64,000 bases of DNA from Symsagittifera roscoffensis (GCF_963678635.1 NC_087065.1:67983374-68047373); one strand, 5' to 3'; numbered from the stretch's first letter, positions 1 to 11,942 are shown. Notes: generated by a model from the letters alone, not told the origin. Made by a program: numbers and translations.

Positions 1-2346
1 CTTTTATGTGCTCCCGGATTACCCGATCCTTCCGAATAAGTAGCTCAAAGCAACCACACAACCAAAATCACAACCAAAAGAAAAACTTGTTCGCATACTT
101 TGATGAACCCGATTTAGAATCCAAAGTTATTCGCGAAACTCCGGGTCAACTGGGCCACTATTCTCCTAATATACACGTCTCGTGAGTATTCGGCCTTCTA
201 TTTAGACCTGAAAGGTATATCTAAGGAAGTTTAAAATGTCCCGGAGGTTACCTCCAAATTTTCACTAAGGAGGGTTGTTAAAGGGCTTGAGTCACTTCGG
301 AGGGTTACTTCGGAGGGTTGTTAAGACAATTAACTTACTTCGGAGGGTTACTTCGGAGGTTTGTTAAGACACTTAGCTTACTCCGGAGGGTTACCTCGGA
401 AGGTACCTTAAACACTTGAGTTGCTTCGGAGGGTCTCCCTTAATTCACTAAGGAGGGTCAATAAGAGGCTTAAGTCAATCCAGAGGGTTGCTTCGGAGGG
501 TACCCTCAAAATTCGAACTTTTTCATGTTTCGCCTAAAGGGTACTCCAGCTACTCCCAAAAAGAGTCAAAACAAGCTAAATTCACTCTGGGGGTTTTTTT
601 GACCCTCCGAACAAACAAATTTTAAAGAATTTTTCTATCCTGAAGTTACCAACCCAAAAACAGTTGGGGTCCAGGAAAGTGATTAAAAACGTCGACTTAT
701 GGTACCAAAATTATTCCGATCGGTTGGCTAGTCACCAAAAACGCGTTCATTAAATTGACCTTTTTTCACCACCAATATAGGTTCTCAGAGACTTTTTCCG
801 CAATTCTTACTGAAAGTGCCTAAAAGTACTTGAAGTTAGCGTAGTAGCCCTGTACGGCACTGGAATAATGCAAAAAAACTGGACCAAATTTGGTTTGAAA
901 ACAAAAATTTGGCCAAAAACTATCAAATTTGGACCCTCCGATTTCTTCCTTTTCCAATCTTCTAGCTGCATCCACGGAGCTATTCGGAGGGTTACTCAAA
1001 AGTCGCCCTAGCAACCGAACACGTTATGCTAGCACACTCCTAACGCAAAAAAATTTATCGCTCCAACTCTAAAAACTCAAAAACTCGATTCACAAAACAT
1101 ATTGACGAAATTCGGAAAATTAGAAAAATTTTGATCGAAAAACTTTTATTTTCGCCAACTTCTACTAAATTTTTTTCCGCGCAGTTTCTTTAATTAGGAG
1201 GGTCGAACTACGTAGTAGCTCACTGCGCAGAAGTTTTTTGCTTCTCGAAAAAATTTCTCTGGTTGACAGTTTGGTCGAAAATCAGGGTTTTTCGTCAAAA
1301 TTAGGGTGTTTCTCGGGTCTAAAAGTGAGATTAAAATATATAATAGGGATAATAGTCGTTAATCAATTTTACTATACCCTCCGTTGCACCATATTTCTCG
1401 AATTAAGACACTTAACTCGGAAGTTCGCAATCGATGGAGGGTGTAATCGGGCCGAGCCAATTGTGCCCCCACCACTTAAGTTTTAATGGAATTATACCCG
1501 AACGATTCTGAAATTGTGTCAACAATATACAACAACCGTTGTGGATGTTGTCCCTGATGCCCTCTGTTGAATCCGGAACACGTGTGTCAGCTTGCCGCTC
1601 TACCCTCCGGTCACCGGCAAAATTATCATTAACGTGCTTAAATACTCAAACAACACTCACGGGAGGATACCCTACCCACCACCAAAACACTCGATTTTTC
1701 GATCGGAAATGATATAAATCAACCCGCAATCACAACAATAGGAAGGTCAGACCACATCCCGTCCAGAAATTATATATATAACTGTCATTTTACAAACTTT
1801 TTTAACTGCTTTTGGTCTTTTTTGGATTTTCTACTGTTTTTTGTTTTTTTTTTTATTTTCAAGTAAATTTGTTTTTGGTTTTTTCTTAGTTATACAGTTT
1901 TTTCGTCCGATTTTACGCTTTCTCTTCAATTGTGTTTGGTCCCAGGGACTTGGGATAAGCGGGCTCATGACTTCCCACCTAACCCTCCGGCCCCCGGATT
2001 TTTTGGTCTTAGCTAAGTTAAAAAGCCAGGTAGTACCCGGCGGAGGGTCGGTACCTTCCGCCTAATACAATACAAGACAATAAAGCCTCTAACTCGGCCA
2101 TTAAAGGTTTCAACTGAAATCTTCTTCAATCAGACCAAACCTCACAAATTATTTCGCGCACTGTTCCTTTTCTACAGAACTGGCACATTAGTCAACAGAA
2201 TACCTCGAGCAACAATTTTCGGAGATCCATTCTGACTCAATTTCTAACAAAAATTTTTAACAAATCATGGGACAAAACGAAGCCACCTGAAGCCCGGTAG
2301 ATCGTCACAATTACAACTACTGAGAGTGCTAGATGATTTCACAAAA
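1..2346 (-). mobile_element. Leader fragment of a G-type LTR element
   Basis: This stretch is about 85% alike by eye to the untranslated leader of the giant element at 55390-57614 and to 22380-24999. It starts inside the 190-bp repeats of the 5' region, passes the GGAGGG array at about 235-500 and continues unbroken to the LTR at 2347. I find no convincing gene. The short ORFs on either strand track DNA identity between copies and show no domain. On the element's strand it lies between LTR and gag, so it is transcribed leader, not coding. Confidence 0.75.
235..500. repeat. GGAGGG-rich direct repeat array
   Basis: Short units built on GGAGGGTTACTTCGGAGGG, separated by TTGTTAAGACACTTAG-like spacers, repeat with irregular periods of roughly 20-45 bp. 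The same array lies at the same place in the leaders at 22600-22880 and 55670-55870. The spacing is too irregular for a CRISPR array, and the setting is eukaryotic. Confidence 0.8.
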
Positions 2347-3224
2347 AGTAACATTCGCCCAAATACTACATAGTGACGGAGCGTAGACAATGCACCTCTT
2401 GACGATTGGCCGGCGTCAGTTACCTAATTTCTACCCGTTTCTCACCGTCTCGACCTGACCAGTTGATTTTCTCGTCTGTCTAGAACTAAGTAAAAGTTAC
2501 CATTTTTAGGCCATCAGTCAAACGACTTTGATCAGCTTTCATTTGCATGCAAAGACAACCACATAGCTCGGTCTCGGATCCCCAGACTACGTCATTGCTA
2601 TTAAAAACACGGCTCGAATATCTTATTTTACTATGTTTTTAGTGACAGGTATACACTAAATCCATTGGAGATGATTGACCCTTTCCTCTTCCTAGCTACT
2701 CATATTCTAAAATAACATATAATACCCGTGTTAATTCAAATGTTTAGGACATCAGAGTAGCTAAAAAGTTAGTTTTTTATAGTCTTTCAAAATACAACAG
2801 TCTCTGGGCACCGGGCCTCCGATTGGTTGCTCTTCAAGGAATAACGTTGTTACTTCCTCCACTTCGGCACGGGAGGTTACTGATCCTTCCGGCTCTCCCA
2901 CTGAAGCCTCCTTTCTTTTTTTCGGCTCCCACTATACGTCCTATCGTGTGTGATTGTCCCGATAAGAGACTCCTTGTTTTTCTTGAGTTTTTCTCGACTG
3001 TTCTTCATTAGTCAATTCGGTTGTTCTCTTTTTTTGGCCGCTTTCTGCCAAATATAGCCACTTTCTATATTTCTCAGAAATATTCCGCCGCAATTCGATT
3101 TTATGAAAGTTCACTTCTAGAATATTCCGACCCTCTTTTTTGTGATTAATTTGTTATTAACAACGTTATTACTCTTTTTCTGGCTCGTCGGAGTGTTTGG
3201 CTGTGTCAATCCGGCGGAATGGCA
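2347..3224 (-). repeat. LTR of G-type element, left subfamily copy 1
   Basis: An 878-bp LTR is defined by comparison with the terminal repeats of the giant element. Its left end reads AGTAACATTCGCCC, where the others have TGTAACATTCGCCC, and its right end is GGCGGAATGGCA. It differs from the 34395/57615 pair at perhaps one base in five, so it belongs to a distinct subfamily. On the element's strand it is the 5' LTR. The next base to the right is already LINE sequence. Confidence 0.8.
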
Positions 3225-3686
3225 CAAAACAATAGATAGTCGCCGAGAAACGGATGTTATCTACTTGGATTACAAGAAAGCGTTCGACTCGGTTCTGCAC
3301 AAAAGACTGATAGGAATCCTAAAACAATTTGCAAAAAAAAGGAAACACACTGTGCTGGATCAACGAGTTTTTTTTGAACAAGATGACAAAGAGTTGTGAC
3401 AAACGGCAGTAGATCTGAATGGAAAGATATTCTGATTGGGATTCCCCAGGGATCTGTACTGGGACTTGTTTCACTTGTAATATATATATAATTTCAATGC
3501 CAAACACAGTCAAATTGAAATTGTATTTATTTGCAGATGATGCAAAACTATTCAGAGAAACTACCAGTGACAAAGACGTTGAATTGCTGCAAGAAAAATA
3601 GAAGAATGATCAAAAAATAGTCTTTTCCATTTTAATGAAGATAAAAGCGTACATACGATAATCTCAAATGGAAGATCAAATCGTGA
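3225..3686 (+). pseudogene. CR1/Jockey-like LINE reverse transcriptase fragment
   Basis: Frame-shifted reading gives the RT landmarks YLDYKKAFDSV (block A), DSPGICTGTCF (a damaged GIPQGSVLG block) and LYLFADDAKLFRE, which holds the FADD catalytic motif. The fragment starts exactly at the LTR edge, lacks the endonuclease and the N-terminal RT, and stops at 3686, where a deletion joins it to leader sequence. It matches 11943-12357 almost perfectly and is the left end of the 10.35 kb tandem duplication unit. It is non-functional. Confidence 0.85.
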
Positions 3687-3836
3687 CTCAATTTCTGACT
3701 CAATTTCATTGACTCAATTTCTGACTCAATTTCTAACAAAAATTTTTAACAAATCATGGGACGAAACGAAGCCAACTGAAGCCCGTTAGATCGTCACAAT
3801 TATAACTACTGAGAGTGCTGGATGATTTCACAAAAA
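3687..3836 (-). mobile_element. Leader end fragment after a deletion scar
   Basis: The scar starts with three to four imperfect copies of GACTCAATTTCT, then follows the last ~110 bp of the leader up to the next LTR. The equivalent intact region is 14067-14184. The repeated 12-mer looks like filler added when about 1.7 kb was lost. Confidence 0.65.
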
Positions 3837-4350
3837 TGTAAATTTCGCCCAATTACTACATAGTGACGGAGCGTAGAAAAAGCACCTATTGACGACTGGC
3901 CGGCTTCACTATTAAAAACACGGCTCGAATGTCCTATTTTACTATGTTTTTAGAGTGACAGTTATATACTAAATCCATTGGAGATGATTGACCCTTTCCT
4001 CTTCCTAGCTACTCATATTCTAAAATAACATATAATACCCGTGTTAATTCAAATGTTTAGGACATCAGAGTAGCTAAAAAGTTAGTTTTTTATAGTCTTT
4101 CAAAATACAACAGTCTCTGGGCACCGGGCCTCCGATTGGTTGCTCTTCAAGGAATAACGTTGTTACTTCTTCCACTTCGGCACGGGAGGTTACTGATCCT
4201 TCCGGCTCTCCCACTGAAGCCTCCTTTCTTTTTTTCGGCTCCCACTATACGTCCTATCGTGTGTGATTGTCCCGATAAGAGACTCCTTGTTTTTCTTGAG
4301 TTTTTCTCGACTGTTCTTCATTAGTCAATTCGGTTGTTCTCTTTTTTTGG
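3837..4350 (-). repeat. LTR, internally deleted and truncated
   Basis: The LTR begins TGTAAATTTCGCCC. It has lost about 200 bp after GACTGGCCGGCTTCA (resuming at CTATTAAAAACACGG) and stops at TTTTTTTGGCC, where it is joined to LINE sequence at a short GCC(AAA) overlap. The same deleted form recurs at 14185-14699 in unit 2. Confidence 0.75.
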
Positions 4351-4750
4351 CCAAACACAGTCAAATTGAAATTGTATTTATTTGCAGATGATGCAAAACT
4401 ATTCAGAGAAATTACCAGTGACTAAGACGTTGAATTGCTGCAAAAAGATCTCAGAAAAATGGTAGACTGATCAAAAAATAGTGTTTTCCAGTTTAATGAA
4501 GATAAAAGCTTACATACGATAATCTCACATGGAAGATCAAATCGTGAAATATGATCATAAAATTTTTACAATAAACAGCTTGAAACAGTAGAGAAGAAAA
4601 AGACCTTGGAGTGATCATCAAAAGTAAACTCTCCTTTGACTCTCATATCTTCACAAAAGTTAAAAAGGCAAACTCTTTTATTGCAGTTTTTAAGAAAAAT
4701 TTCATTAAAATGACTATATCTGTGTTTTTAAATGTTTATAAAGCCTCACT
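4351..4750 (+). pseudogene. LINE reverse transcriptase fragment
   Basis: It starts inside the RT gene at AAACACAGTCAAATTG, just before the FADD motif, and continues through the palm and thumb (LSFDSHIFTKVKKANSFI). It ends at GCCTCACT, where it is fused to leader T-tracts. It has stop codons and lacks both RT ends. The copy at 14700-15098 is its duplicate. Confidence 0.8.
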
Positions 4751-6245
4751 ATTTTTTTTTACTGTTTTTGGTCTTGTTTGGATTTTTTTACTGTTTTTTG
4801 TACTTTTTTGCTTTCAAGTAAATTTGTTTTTGGTTTTTTCTTAGTTATACACTATTTCCGTCCAATTTTACGCTTTCTCTTCAATTGTTTTTGGGCCCAG
4901 GGCCTTGGGATAAGCGGGCTCATGACTTCCCACCCAACCCTCCGGCCCCGGGAACTTTTGGTCTTAGCTGTATCCACGGAGCTATTCGGAGGGTTACTCA
5001 AAAGTCGCCCTATCAACCGAACACGTTATGCTAGCACACTCCTAACGCAAAAAAATTTATCGCTCTAACTCTAAAAACTCAAAAACTTGATTCACAAAAC
5101 ATATTGACGAAATTCGGAAAATTAGAAAAATTTTGATAGAAAAACTTTTATGTTCGCCAACTTCTACTAAATTTTTTTCCGCGCAGTTTCTTTAGTTAGT
5201 GGGGTCTAACTATGTAGTAGCTCACTGCGCAGAAACCTTTTGCTGCTCGGAAAAACTCGGATATCCAAAATTTCTTTGGTTAACAGTTTGGTCGAAAATC
5301 AGTGTTTTTCGTCAAAATTAGGGTGTTTCTCGGGTCTAAAAGGGAGATAAGTAATATATAATAGGGATAATAACCTATTAGTAGTCGTTAATCAATTGTA
5401 CTATACCCTCCGTTGCACCAAATTTCTCGAATTAGGACCCTTAACTCGGACGTTCGCAATCGATGGAGGGTGTAATCGGGCCGAGCCAATTGTGCCCCCA
5501 CCACTTAAGTTTTAATGCAATAGTACCCGAACGATACTAAAATTGTTTCAACGATACCCAACAACCGTTGTGGATGTTTTCCCTGATGCCCTCTGTTGAG
5601 TCCGGAACACGTCTGTCAGCTTGCCGCTCTACCCTCCGGTCACCGGCAAATTTATCATTAACGTGCTTAAATACTCAAACAACACTCACGGGAGGATACC
5701 CTACCCACAGCCAAAACACTCAATTTTTCGATCAGAAATGATATAAATCAACCCGCAACCACAACAATAGGAAGGTCAGATCACATCCCAACCGGAAATA
5801 ATATATAAACTGTCATTTTACATTTTTTTAAACTGTTTTTGGTCTTTTTTGGATTTTTTACTGTTTTTTGTACTGTTTTTGTTTCCAATTAAATTTGTTG
5901 TTGGTTTTTTCTTAGTTATACACTATTTCCGTCCGATTTTACGCTTTCTCTTTAATTGTTTTTGGTCCCAGGGCCTTGGGATAAGCGGGCTCATGACTTC
6001 CCACCTAACCCTCCGGCCCCCTGAGATTTTGGTCTTAGCTTTATTCTAGGCCTTAACTTTATTCATTTTCTACAGAACTGGCACATTAGTCAACAGAATA
6101 CCTCGAGCAACAATTTTCGGAGTTCCATTCTGACTCAATTTCTAACAAAAAATTTTAACAAATCATGGGACGAAACGAAGCCAATTGAAGCCCGTTAGAT
6201 CGTCACAATTATAAGTACTGAGAGTGCTGGATGATTTCACAAAAA
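4751..6245 (-). mobile_element. Rearranged leader fragment
   Basis: A late leader piece (4751-4970, TTTTTACTGTTTTTGGTC through the GGGCCCAGGGCCTTGGG box) is joined at TTAGCT to an earlier leader piece (CTGTATCCACGGAGC), which then runs again to the LTR at 6246. The result is an internal tandem reuse of the leader, made at a TAGCT microhomology. No gene is seen. Confidence 0.7.
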
Positions 6246-7126
6246 TGTAACATTCGCCCAAATACTACATAGTGACGGAGCGTAGAAAAAGCACCTATTG
6301 ACGACTGGCCGGCTTCAGTTACCTAATTTCTACCCGTTTTTCACCGTCTCGACCTAACCAGTTAATTTTCTGGTCTGTCTAGAACTAAGTAAAAGTTACC
6401 ATTTTTAGGCCAGCAGTCAAACGACTTTTGATCAGCTTTCATTTGCATGCGAAGACAACCACATAGCTGGGTCTCGGATCCCCAGACTACGTGATTGCTA
6501 TTAAAAACCCGGCTCGAATATCCTATTTTACTATGTTTTTAGAGTGACAGTTATATACTAAATCCATTGGAGATGGATTGACCCTTCCCTCTTCCTAGCT
6601 ACTCATATTCTAAAATAACAAATCATACCCGTGTTAATTCAAATGTTTAGGACATCAGAGTAGCTAAAAAGTTAGTTTATTATAGTTTTTCAAAATACAA
6701 CAGCCTCTGGGCACCGGGCCTCCGATTGGTTGCTCTTCAACGAATAACGTTGTTACTTCTTCGACTTCGGCACGGGAGCGTACTGATTATTCCGGCTCTC
6801 CCACTGAAGCCTCCTTTCTTTTTTTCGGCTCCCGCTATACGTCCTATCGTGTGCGATTGTCACGATAAGAGATTCCTTGTTTTTCTTGAGTTTTTTTTAC
6901 TGTTCTTCATTAGTCAATTCGGTTGTTCTCTTTTTCTGACCGCTTTCTGCCAAATATAGCCACTCTCTGTATTTTTCAGAAATATTCCGCCGCAATTCGA
7001 TTTTATGAGAGTTCACTTCTAGAATATTCCGACCCTCTTTTTTGTGATTAGTTTGTTATTAACAACGTTATTACTCTTTTTCTTGCTCGTCGGAGTGTTT
7101 AGCTGTGTCAATCCGGCGGAATGGCA
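6246..7126 (-). repeat. LTR of G-type element, left subfamily
   Basis: A full-length 881-bp LTR runs from TGTAACATTCGCCC to CGGAATGGCA. The conserved hairpin around CTATCGTG...CACGATAAG is intact. Its duplicate is 16596-17476. LINE sequence follows immediately on the right. Confidence 0.82.
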
Positions 7127-8551
7127 CAAAAAAATAGATAGTCGCCGATAAACGGATGTTTTCTACTTGGATTTCAAGAAAGCGTTCGACTCGGTTCCGC
7201 ACAAAAGACTGATAAGAATGCTAAAACAATTTGCAAAAAAAAGGAAACACACTGTGCTGGATCAACGAGTTTTTTTTGAACAAAACGACAAAGAGTTGTG
7301 ATAAACGGCAGTAGATCTGAATGGAAAGATATTCTGATTGGGATTCCCCAGGTATCTGTACTGGGACTTGTTTTGCTTGTAATATATATAATTTCAATGC
7401 CAAACACAGTCAAATTGAAATTGTATTTATTTGCAGATGATGCAAAACTATTCAGAGAAATTACCAGTGACAAAGACGTTGAATTGCTGCAATAAGATCT
7501 CAGAAAAATGGAAGAATGATCAAAAATAGTCTTTTCCATTTTAATGAAGTTAAAAGCGTAAATACGATAATCTCAAATGGAAGATCAAATCGTGAAATAT
7601 GATCATAAAAATTTTACGATAACCAGCTTGAAACAGTAGAGAAGAAAAAGATCTTGGAGTGATCATCGATAGCAAACTCTCCTTTGACTCTCATATCTTT
7701 GCAAAAGTTAAAAAGGCAAACTCTATTATTGCAGTTTTTAAGAGAACTTTCATTAAAATGACTATATCTGTGTTTTAAAATGTTTATAAGGCTCCACTTA
7801 GAGCTCTGTAAACAAACCCGGTACCCGCGATTCAAGAAGGACACAAGATTAATCGAAAAAGAGCAACGACAAGCGTCATGAATCGTACAAGGGCTGCAGA
7901 CCATAAGTTACAATGAAATGTTAAAGAAACTACCGCAGAATGCTCAAAATGTTCAAAATAGGTTACAACCGTTATGATTGAAAAGCTACAAAAGGCATGT
8001 TTGAGTTGAATAATTGTGACACAAGGACAAATGACAAGAAAGTGATAACGAAGAAGGCCAAGTTTGAATTGCGGAAAAATTTTTCAACATTAGTTCAGCT
8101 ACAAATTGGAATATGTTGCCAGGAGAAGTAATTGACTCGAAGACATTGAACGTTTTCAAGAACAACCTGGAGAAATATTAGAAGAAAAGCGGAATTATTA
8201 ATTTTGAGACGAATTATTTTAAAAGGAGTACACCTTCAGCTGATTGATAGAGGCGACAAAACGCCTAAATGATCGGTGCGTAATCATTGGTTTTTAAATT
8301 TTAAATCAGTCCCATAGGTTCCAAAATAAAAAATCAGTCGCATAAGTTCCAAAATCTTTTCAGTTGGTCAAAAGACTTAATTAGCCGAGTCTCGGTTTTA
8401 GGTCGCCTGTGGGCGCATTACGCGCGCGTCGCCGCATTGCGGCGATAACCGGCACATAACACGTAAATTTCGTATGAAGTCCTACCCTTTGGTGGCAAGC
8501 TCGCAACACGCTGGCGCGGCTGCGGTGGTCATTATTCTGTAGCTTGAGTTT
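7127..8551 (+). pseudogene. LINE 3' half with 3' UTR, decayed
   Basis: RT blocks read in shifting frames as LDFKKAFDSVPH, GIPQVSVLG, LFADDAKLFRE and LGVIIDSKLSFDSHI, then thumb and C-terminal residues. After about 8200 comes a GC-rich 3' region containing CGCGCGTCGCCGC that is shared with 18550, 27160 and 31990. Several in-frame stops are present. At 8551 the LINE is joined to truncated gag at an ATTCTGTAG microhomology. The family looks like the CR1/Jockey group from the RT motif spellings. Confidence 0.8.
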
Positions 8552-8840
8552 ATTCTGTAGTCTCGAACTCTGATAAGGTCTTCACGTTCTTGGTTGGGAA
8601 TGTGCCTGTTGTCATCTCTTTATTTCATGATTCGGCTTCATTCATCAGGAGGGCTCGACTAGCCTTGACCCCCGAAAATGCATCTTCATGGCGGGTATGC
8701 TTCGCGTCCGCTACTGCATCCCAGAATTGAGTGCAATCCGACTTGAAAGGTTGCTCCATATTACAAAAGAAGCATCTCGATCCATATTTCATTATAAACC
8801 CTCTCCTATACTCTTCGTGGTCCTCCTCAGTTGCATCAAC

Positions 8841-8980
8841 ATCATCTAGAAAGTAGCCTATCGCCTTCATATTTTTTTTGTTAGTAGAACAGGCTGAAAT
8901 TTGGTGGTCCATCATCTAGAAAGTAGCCTATCGCCTTCATATTTTTTTTGTTAGTAGAACAGGCTGAAATTTGGTGGTCC
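8841..8980. repeat. 70-bp tandem duplication inside gag
   Basis: Bases 8841-8910 and 8911-8980 are the same 70-mer beginning ATCATCTAGAAAGTAGCC. The duplication re-reads the linker between the two CCHC knuckles and shifts the frame. It is also present at 19191-19330, so it predates the 10.35 kb duplication. Confidence 0.9.
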
Positions 8981-10180
8981 ATCGAACCATAATTCGCACA
9001 TGACCTCCTCTTATCCATGTCGGCACGAAGTCTGTACCAACTGGAATTCGCGCCAGTTTTTAATCTACTGCTGTTGCCGTAATTGCTGTAACGATTTTGC
9101 GCCCTTGGTTTTATGAGCAAGTACTCAGGCGACTTCATGCGCAAATCATCGGGCGTGGGCACTTGATCTACCGATAGGGTGAAGTGTGTGGCCAACATTG
9201 TTATTAGCTCATCACTTTTTACTCCATCCATGAATTTTGAGGCAATAGCCAAGTTCCGCTCCGATATCATCTCATCAGGGTTGCTTCTCCTTCTGAGTAA
9301 TTCGAGGTCATCCAAAAACTTGTTCATGGATTCGTCATCTCTTTGACGCATCTTTTCAAACTTCACCATAGCTTGATGTACCTGCACACCCGAGCCGAAG
9401 CGATTCAGCAAGATGTCGATTATTTTGCGAGCGCTGTCTCGTTCATTAGTCCTTTTTGCCATACACAACTTAGGGCCGTGCCCTCTAGATTGCTCGTCAG
9501 TGCGCTGCCTTCCTGTTTTTTGGAGAGATTCTCTTCCTCAAAATGTAACTTCATCGCCTCCATCCAAGTGTCGATGCAACCATCTGATTCGTCCTTGTAT
9601 GACTTCGGCTTTTTGAGTGCCCTTCTTGACCTCTCTCCTCTCTCGTTTGACTTCGAGAGTTTGGTGATGAATGTCTCGAGAGATCTGCTCAAAGGCTCAA
9701 ACATCGAAGCGTACATCGTGGTGTCCTGCGAGATGGTAGTCAGATGTGGCACCGATCTGACTTGTGCCATTGTCGATGACTGTGCACCGACGTCGCTTCC
9801 GCTTCCGGCGTGGCCGGATTCGTTTGACCCTGGGTTTCTCCCTATGGTTAGACTCAAAGCCGATTCTAGATCTTGGCCTGGCCTCTGAATGACATCGGGC
9901 TCCGCCTCCGTCAGTCGTTTGGCTTGAGTCCTCCGTTGGAGCGTGGCGATTCTCCCGGTTGCCACTGCTCAAGATCTCATCAAGCTTCCGCATCATAAGA
10001 TCAGCTTTGGCATCTAACCTCTTCTCCAGGCTAGTCATCATATGAGCGTAGGTATTGTCGTGATCGTTCAATAATCGCTCGATCTCTCTCGTCATCCTAA
10101 CGTCTCTTTCTTGTGACTCCTTGGTCGCTAGCGCCAAACTTTCCGCTAGGCACTGGTCGGTGTCCGAATCAGCTGGGCCT

Positions 10181-10414
10181 GATCACTTCTCGCTTTTGAC
10201 TTCACGTCTTTCAGCTCGTCTCTCAATCTTTCATGGTCTTTTTGAGCCCTTTCTTCAACTCGATCCTCCTCTTGGTCATATAGTGTCGCAGTTCTTCAAG
10301 GCCTGTGACACGATATGACTAAGAGACTGGATCGAGTTGAAAAAAGGGCTCAAAAATGCCATGAAAGGTTGAGAGGCGAGCTGACAGATGTGAAGTCACA
10401 AGCGAGAAGTGATC
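10181..10414. repeat. 234-bp palindrome in gag
   Basis: The left arm starts GATCACTTCTCGC and the right arm ends GCGAGAAGTGATC. The arms of about 112 nt pair at roughly 88% around a centre near TTCTTCAAGG. Both arms derive from the gag segment that reads DELTHVKSQAR in the giant element (about 53700), where only one copy exists. The inverted duplication therefore arose in this truncated lineage. Confidence 0.85.
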
Positions 10415-11281
10415 ATTACACCGTCAAACATGTAGTTCAAGTCACTAGCCGTTCCCAGCACTGTGGTAAGACCCAGGGACGATGACGTCAATTGAGGTTG
10501 CAGCCGGGTACTCGACGATGCACCACCCTTCAGCTTATCGTATGACGACGATGCTCCCACTGTTATCCCATCTGACAATGGTCTAGTTGGCGAAACAGAC
10601 AACGCTTTCTTGCACTTCTCCTGTCTCGTTCTAGGTGTGAGGTCCATGTCCGAGTGCATCAGCCCCGGACCGTCATATCCAGAGGACAATCCATCAGTTC
10701 GGAGCGACGTCATGCGCTCATCGTACATCGTCTTGAAGCTTCTTTTTGTTTTTGAACATGGTTGCTCTTCTCTTGGATTTATGCTTGACATCATCGCATT
10801 CTTGCCCTGCTTGACTAGAGAGGATTGTTCCTTTCTCCGACTATTGCCTTTGATCTCTGATTTAGACGTCTCCTTAAACAACAGTTTCTTTCGTACTACG
10901 ACCTCGGAACGCTCCGAGGGCTCTTGAATTTCCTCGGTTTCTTCCCGCTCAGATTCCTCGCCAGGCTCTTCTGGGTCCTCGCGATGGTGGTGGTCGGGTC
11001 GGATTAGTGTCTGCTTCCTTCGTCGAAGGGTTCAGTTGGCGTCACGTTAGCCGCTCCGGGCTCGGCGTCCCGTTCCTCATCACCATCTCGATTCTTCTAA
11101 CTTCTTAAATTCATTCCGCTCACTGAAAGATCACTATGACCTTCACTTGCTGCTTCACAAGCAAAACGTCTGTGATGCTACTAATCGAGGATTGACTACG
11201 CAGTGATCTAAACCTCCGCGTGCTTCCCGTGCTCAGCCTGGGATTCTTAGTTGTTTCCCCTAGCGAGTCTCTACGCTGCAT

Positions 11282-11942
11282 GTTTTGTGATAAAGAAATT
11301 TTCTTTTGACGGCAATGCACAAGCTTCAAAAATAAATTTAAAAAAATCTTGCCTAAGCGTGCCTACTCAACACCTTCAATATCAAAAACATCCCATCAAT
11401 CTGTTAGAGATGCTATCAGTGACTCAGCTAAAGTTAAACACAGGGCCTACCCAGTGTTATGTTATTACAATATTTTCAAACAATATTTTATAAAGGAGCA
11501 GTGATAATTTCAGTAACAGATAAATAAAACTTAGTCTTATAGAAAAAGACTTCCCTCGATTGGAACACTCCAAAAGATCGAAGCCCAGGACACTGTCTTC
11601 TCAAGTGAGTGTGTCTTGTCTAATACACTCACGGAGGTCTTCTTTTATATAACCTGCAATTGCCCGAGCCGTCTTACTACGTAGCTCAAGGCAACCTCTT
11701 GATCGAAAATATCTAGAGTCTAAGCAAAAGCTCTCCCACACCCGGACAGGACAGCTCCAAGTGCACGAGAGTAGGGAACTACTTCGTCTTCTCAAGTGAT
11801 TGTGTCTTGTCTAATACACTAACCGAGGTCTTCTTTTATATGTCCTGCAATTGCCCGAGCCGTCATAATACGTAGCTCAAGACAACTTCTTGATCGAAAA
11901 TATCTAGAGTCTAAGCAAAAGCTCTCCCACACCTGGACAGCT
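11282..11942 (-). repeat. 5' region with ~190-bp tandem repeats
   Basis: Upstream of gag on the minus strand are about 300 bp of AT-rich leader. Then come two tandem units (starting 11594 and 11786, period 192) beginning GTCTTCTCAAGTGA and containing CCTGCAATTGCCCGAGCCGTC. The sequence breaks off at 11942 at the duplication junction. The intact version has three units at 21944-22440. No coding sequence is seen. Confidence 0.75.

Larger units (their letters stand above)
8552..11281 (-). pseudogene. Truncated, rearranged gag of a G-type element
   Basis: Read on the minus strand from an ATG at 11281 (MQRRDSLG, as in the giant element at 54697), it follows the gag serine/arginine-rich N-terminus, the coiled-coil region with MTREIERLLNDHD, the capsid-like region (TWMEAMKLHFEEENLS) and the CCHC segment (SCANYGSMDHQISAC, first knuckle damaged). 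It then ends just past the second knuckle (CFFCNMEQPFKSDC), before the protease. It is broken by frameshifts, by an inverted duplication at 10181-10414 and by a 70-bp tandem duplication at 8841-8980. The 18902-21631 copy is over 99% identical. Confidence 0.82.
3272..11942. repeat. Unit 1 of 10.35 kb tandem segmental duplication
   Basis: Bases 3272-3686 match 11943-12357, and about 3719-11942 match 14067-22292 at offsets of 10348-10350 with only scattered single-base differences (for example 7743, 9056 and 11259). Relative to unit 2, this unit lacks about 1.68 kb at 3686/3719. The unit carries LTRs, LINE pieces, leader pieces and a truncated gag, so it is a duplication of already nested repeats. 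Confidence 0.85.

Noticed and set aside
235-500. CRISPR-like short repeats
   Set aside because: Irregular spacing, no unique spacers and a eukaryotic setting. It is a degenerate GGAGGG array in a retroelement leader.
2823-3011. Plus-strand 62-residue ORF repeated at 4136, 14484 and 25479 with near-identical protein
   Set aside because: It lies inside the LTR and is open only because the LTR copies are alike at the DNA level. No motif, and it runs opposite to the element.
5849-6049. Hydrophobic plus-strand ORF (FFLVIHYFRPILRFLF), repeated in many copies
   Set aside because: It reads through T-rich leader DNA, which yields Phe/Leu/Ile-rich frames by composition. It varies by indels between copies and has no start context.
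9343-9888. Plus-strand 181-residue ORF over gag, and its copy at 19693
   Set aside because: Antisense shadow of the gag capsid region, which carries the recognisable motifs on the minus strand.
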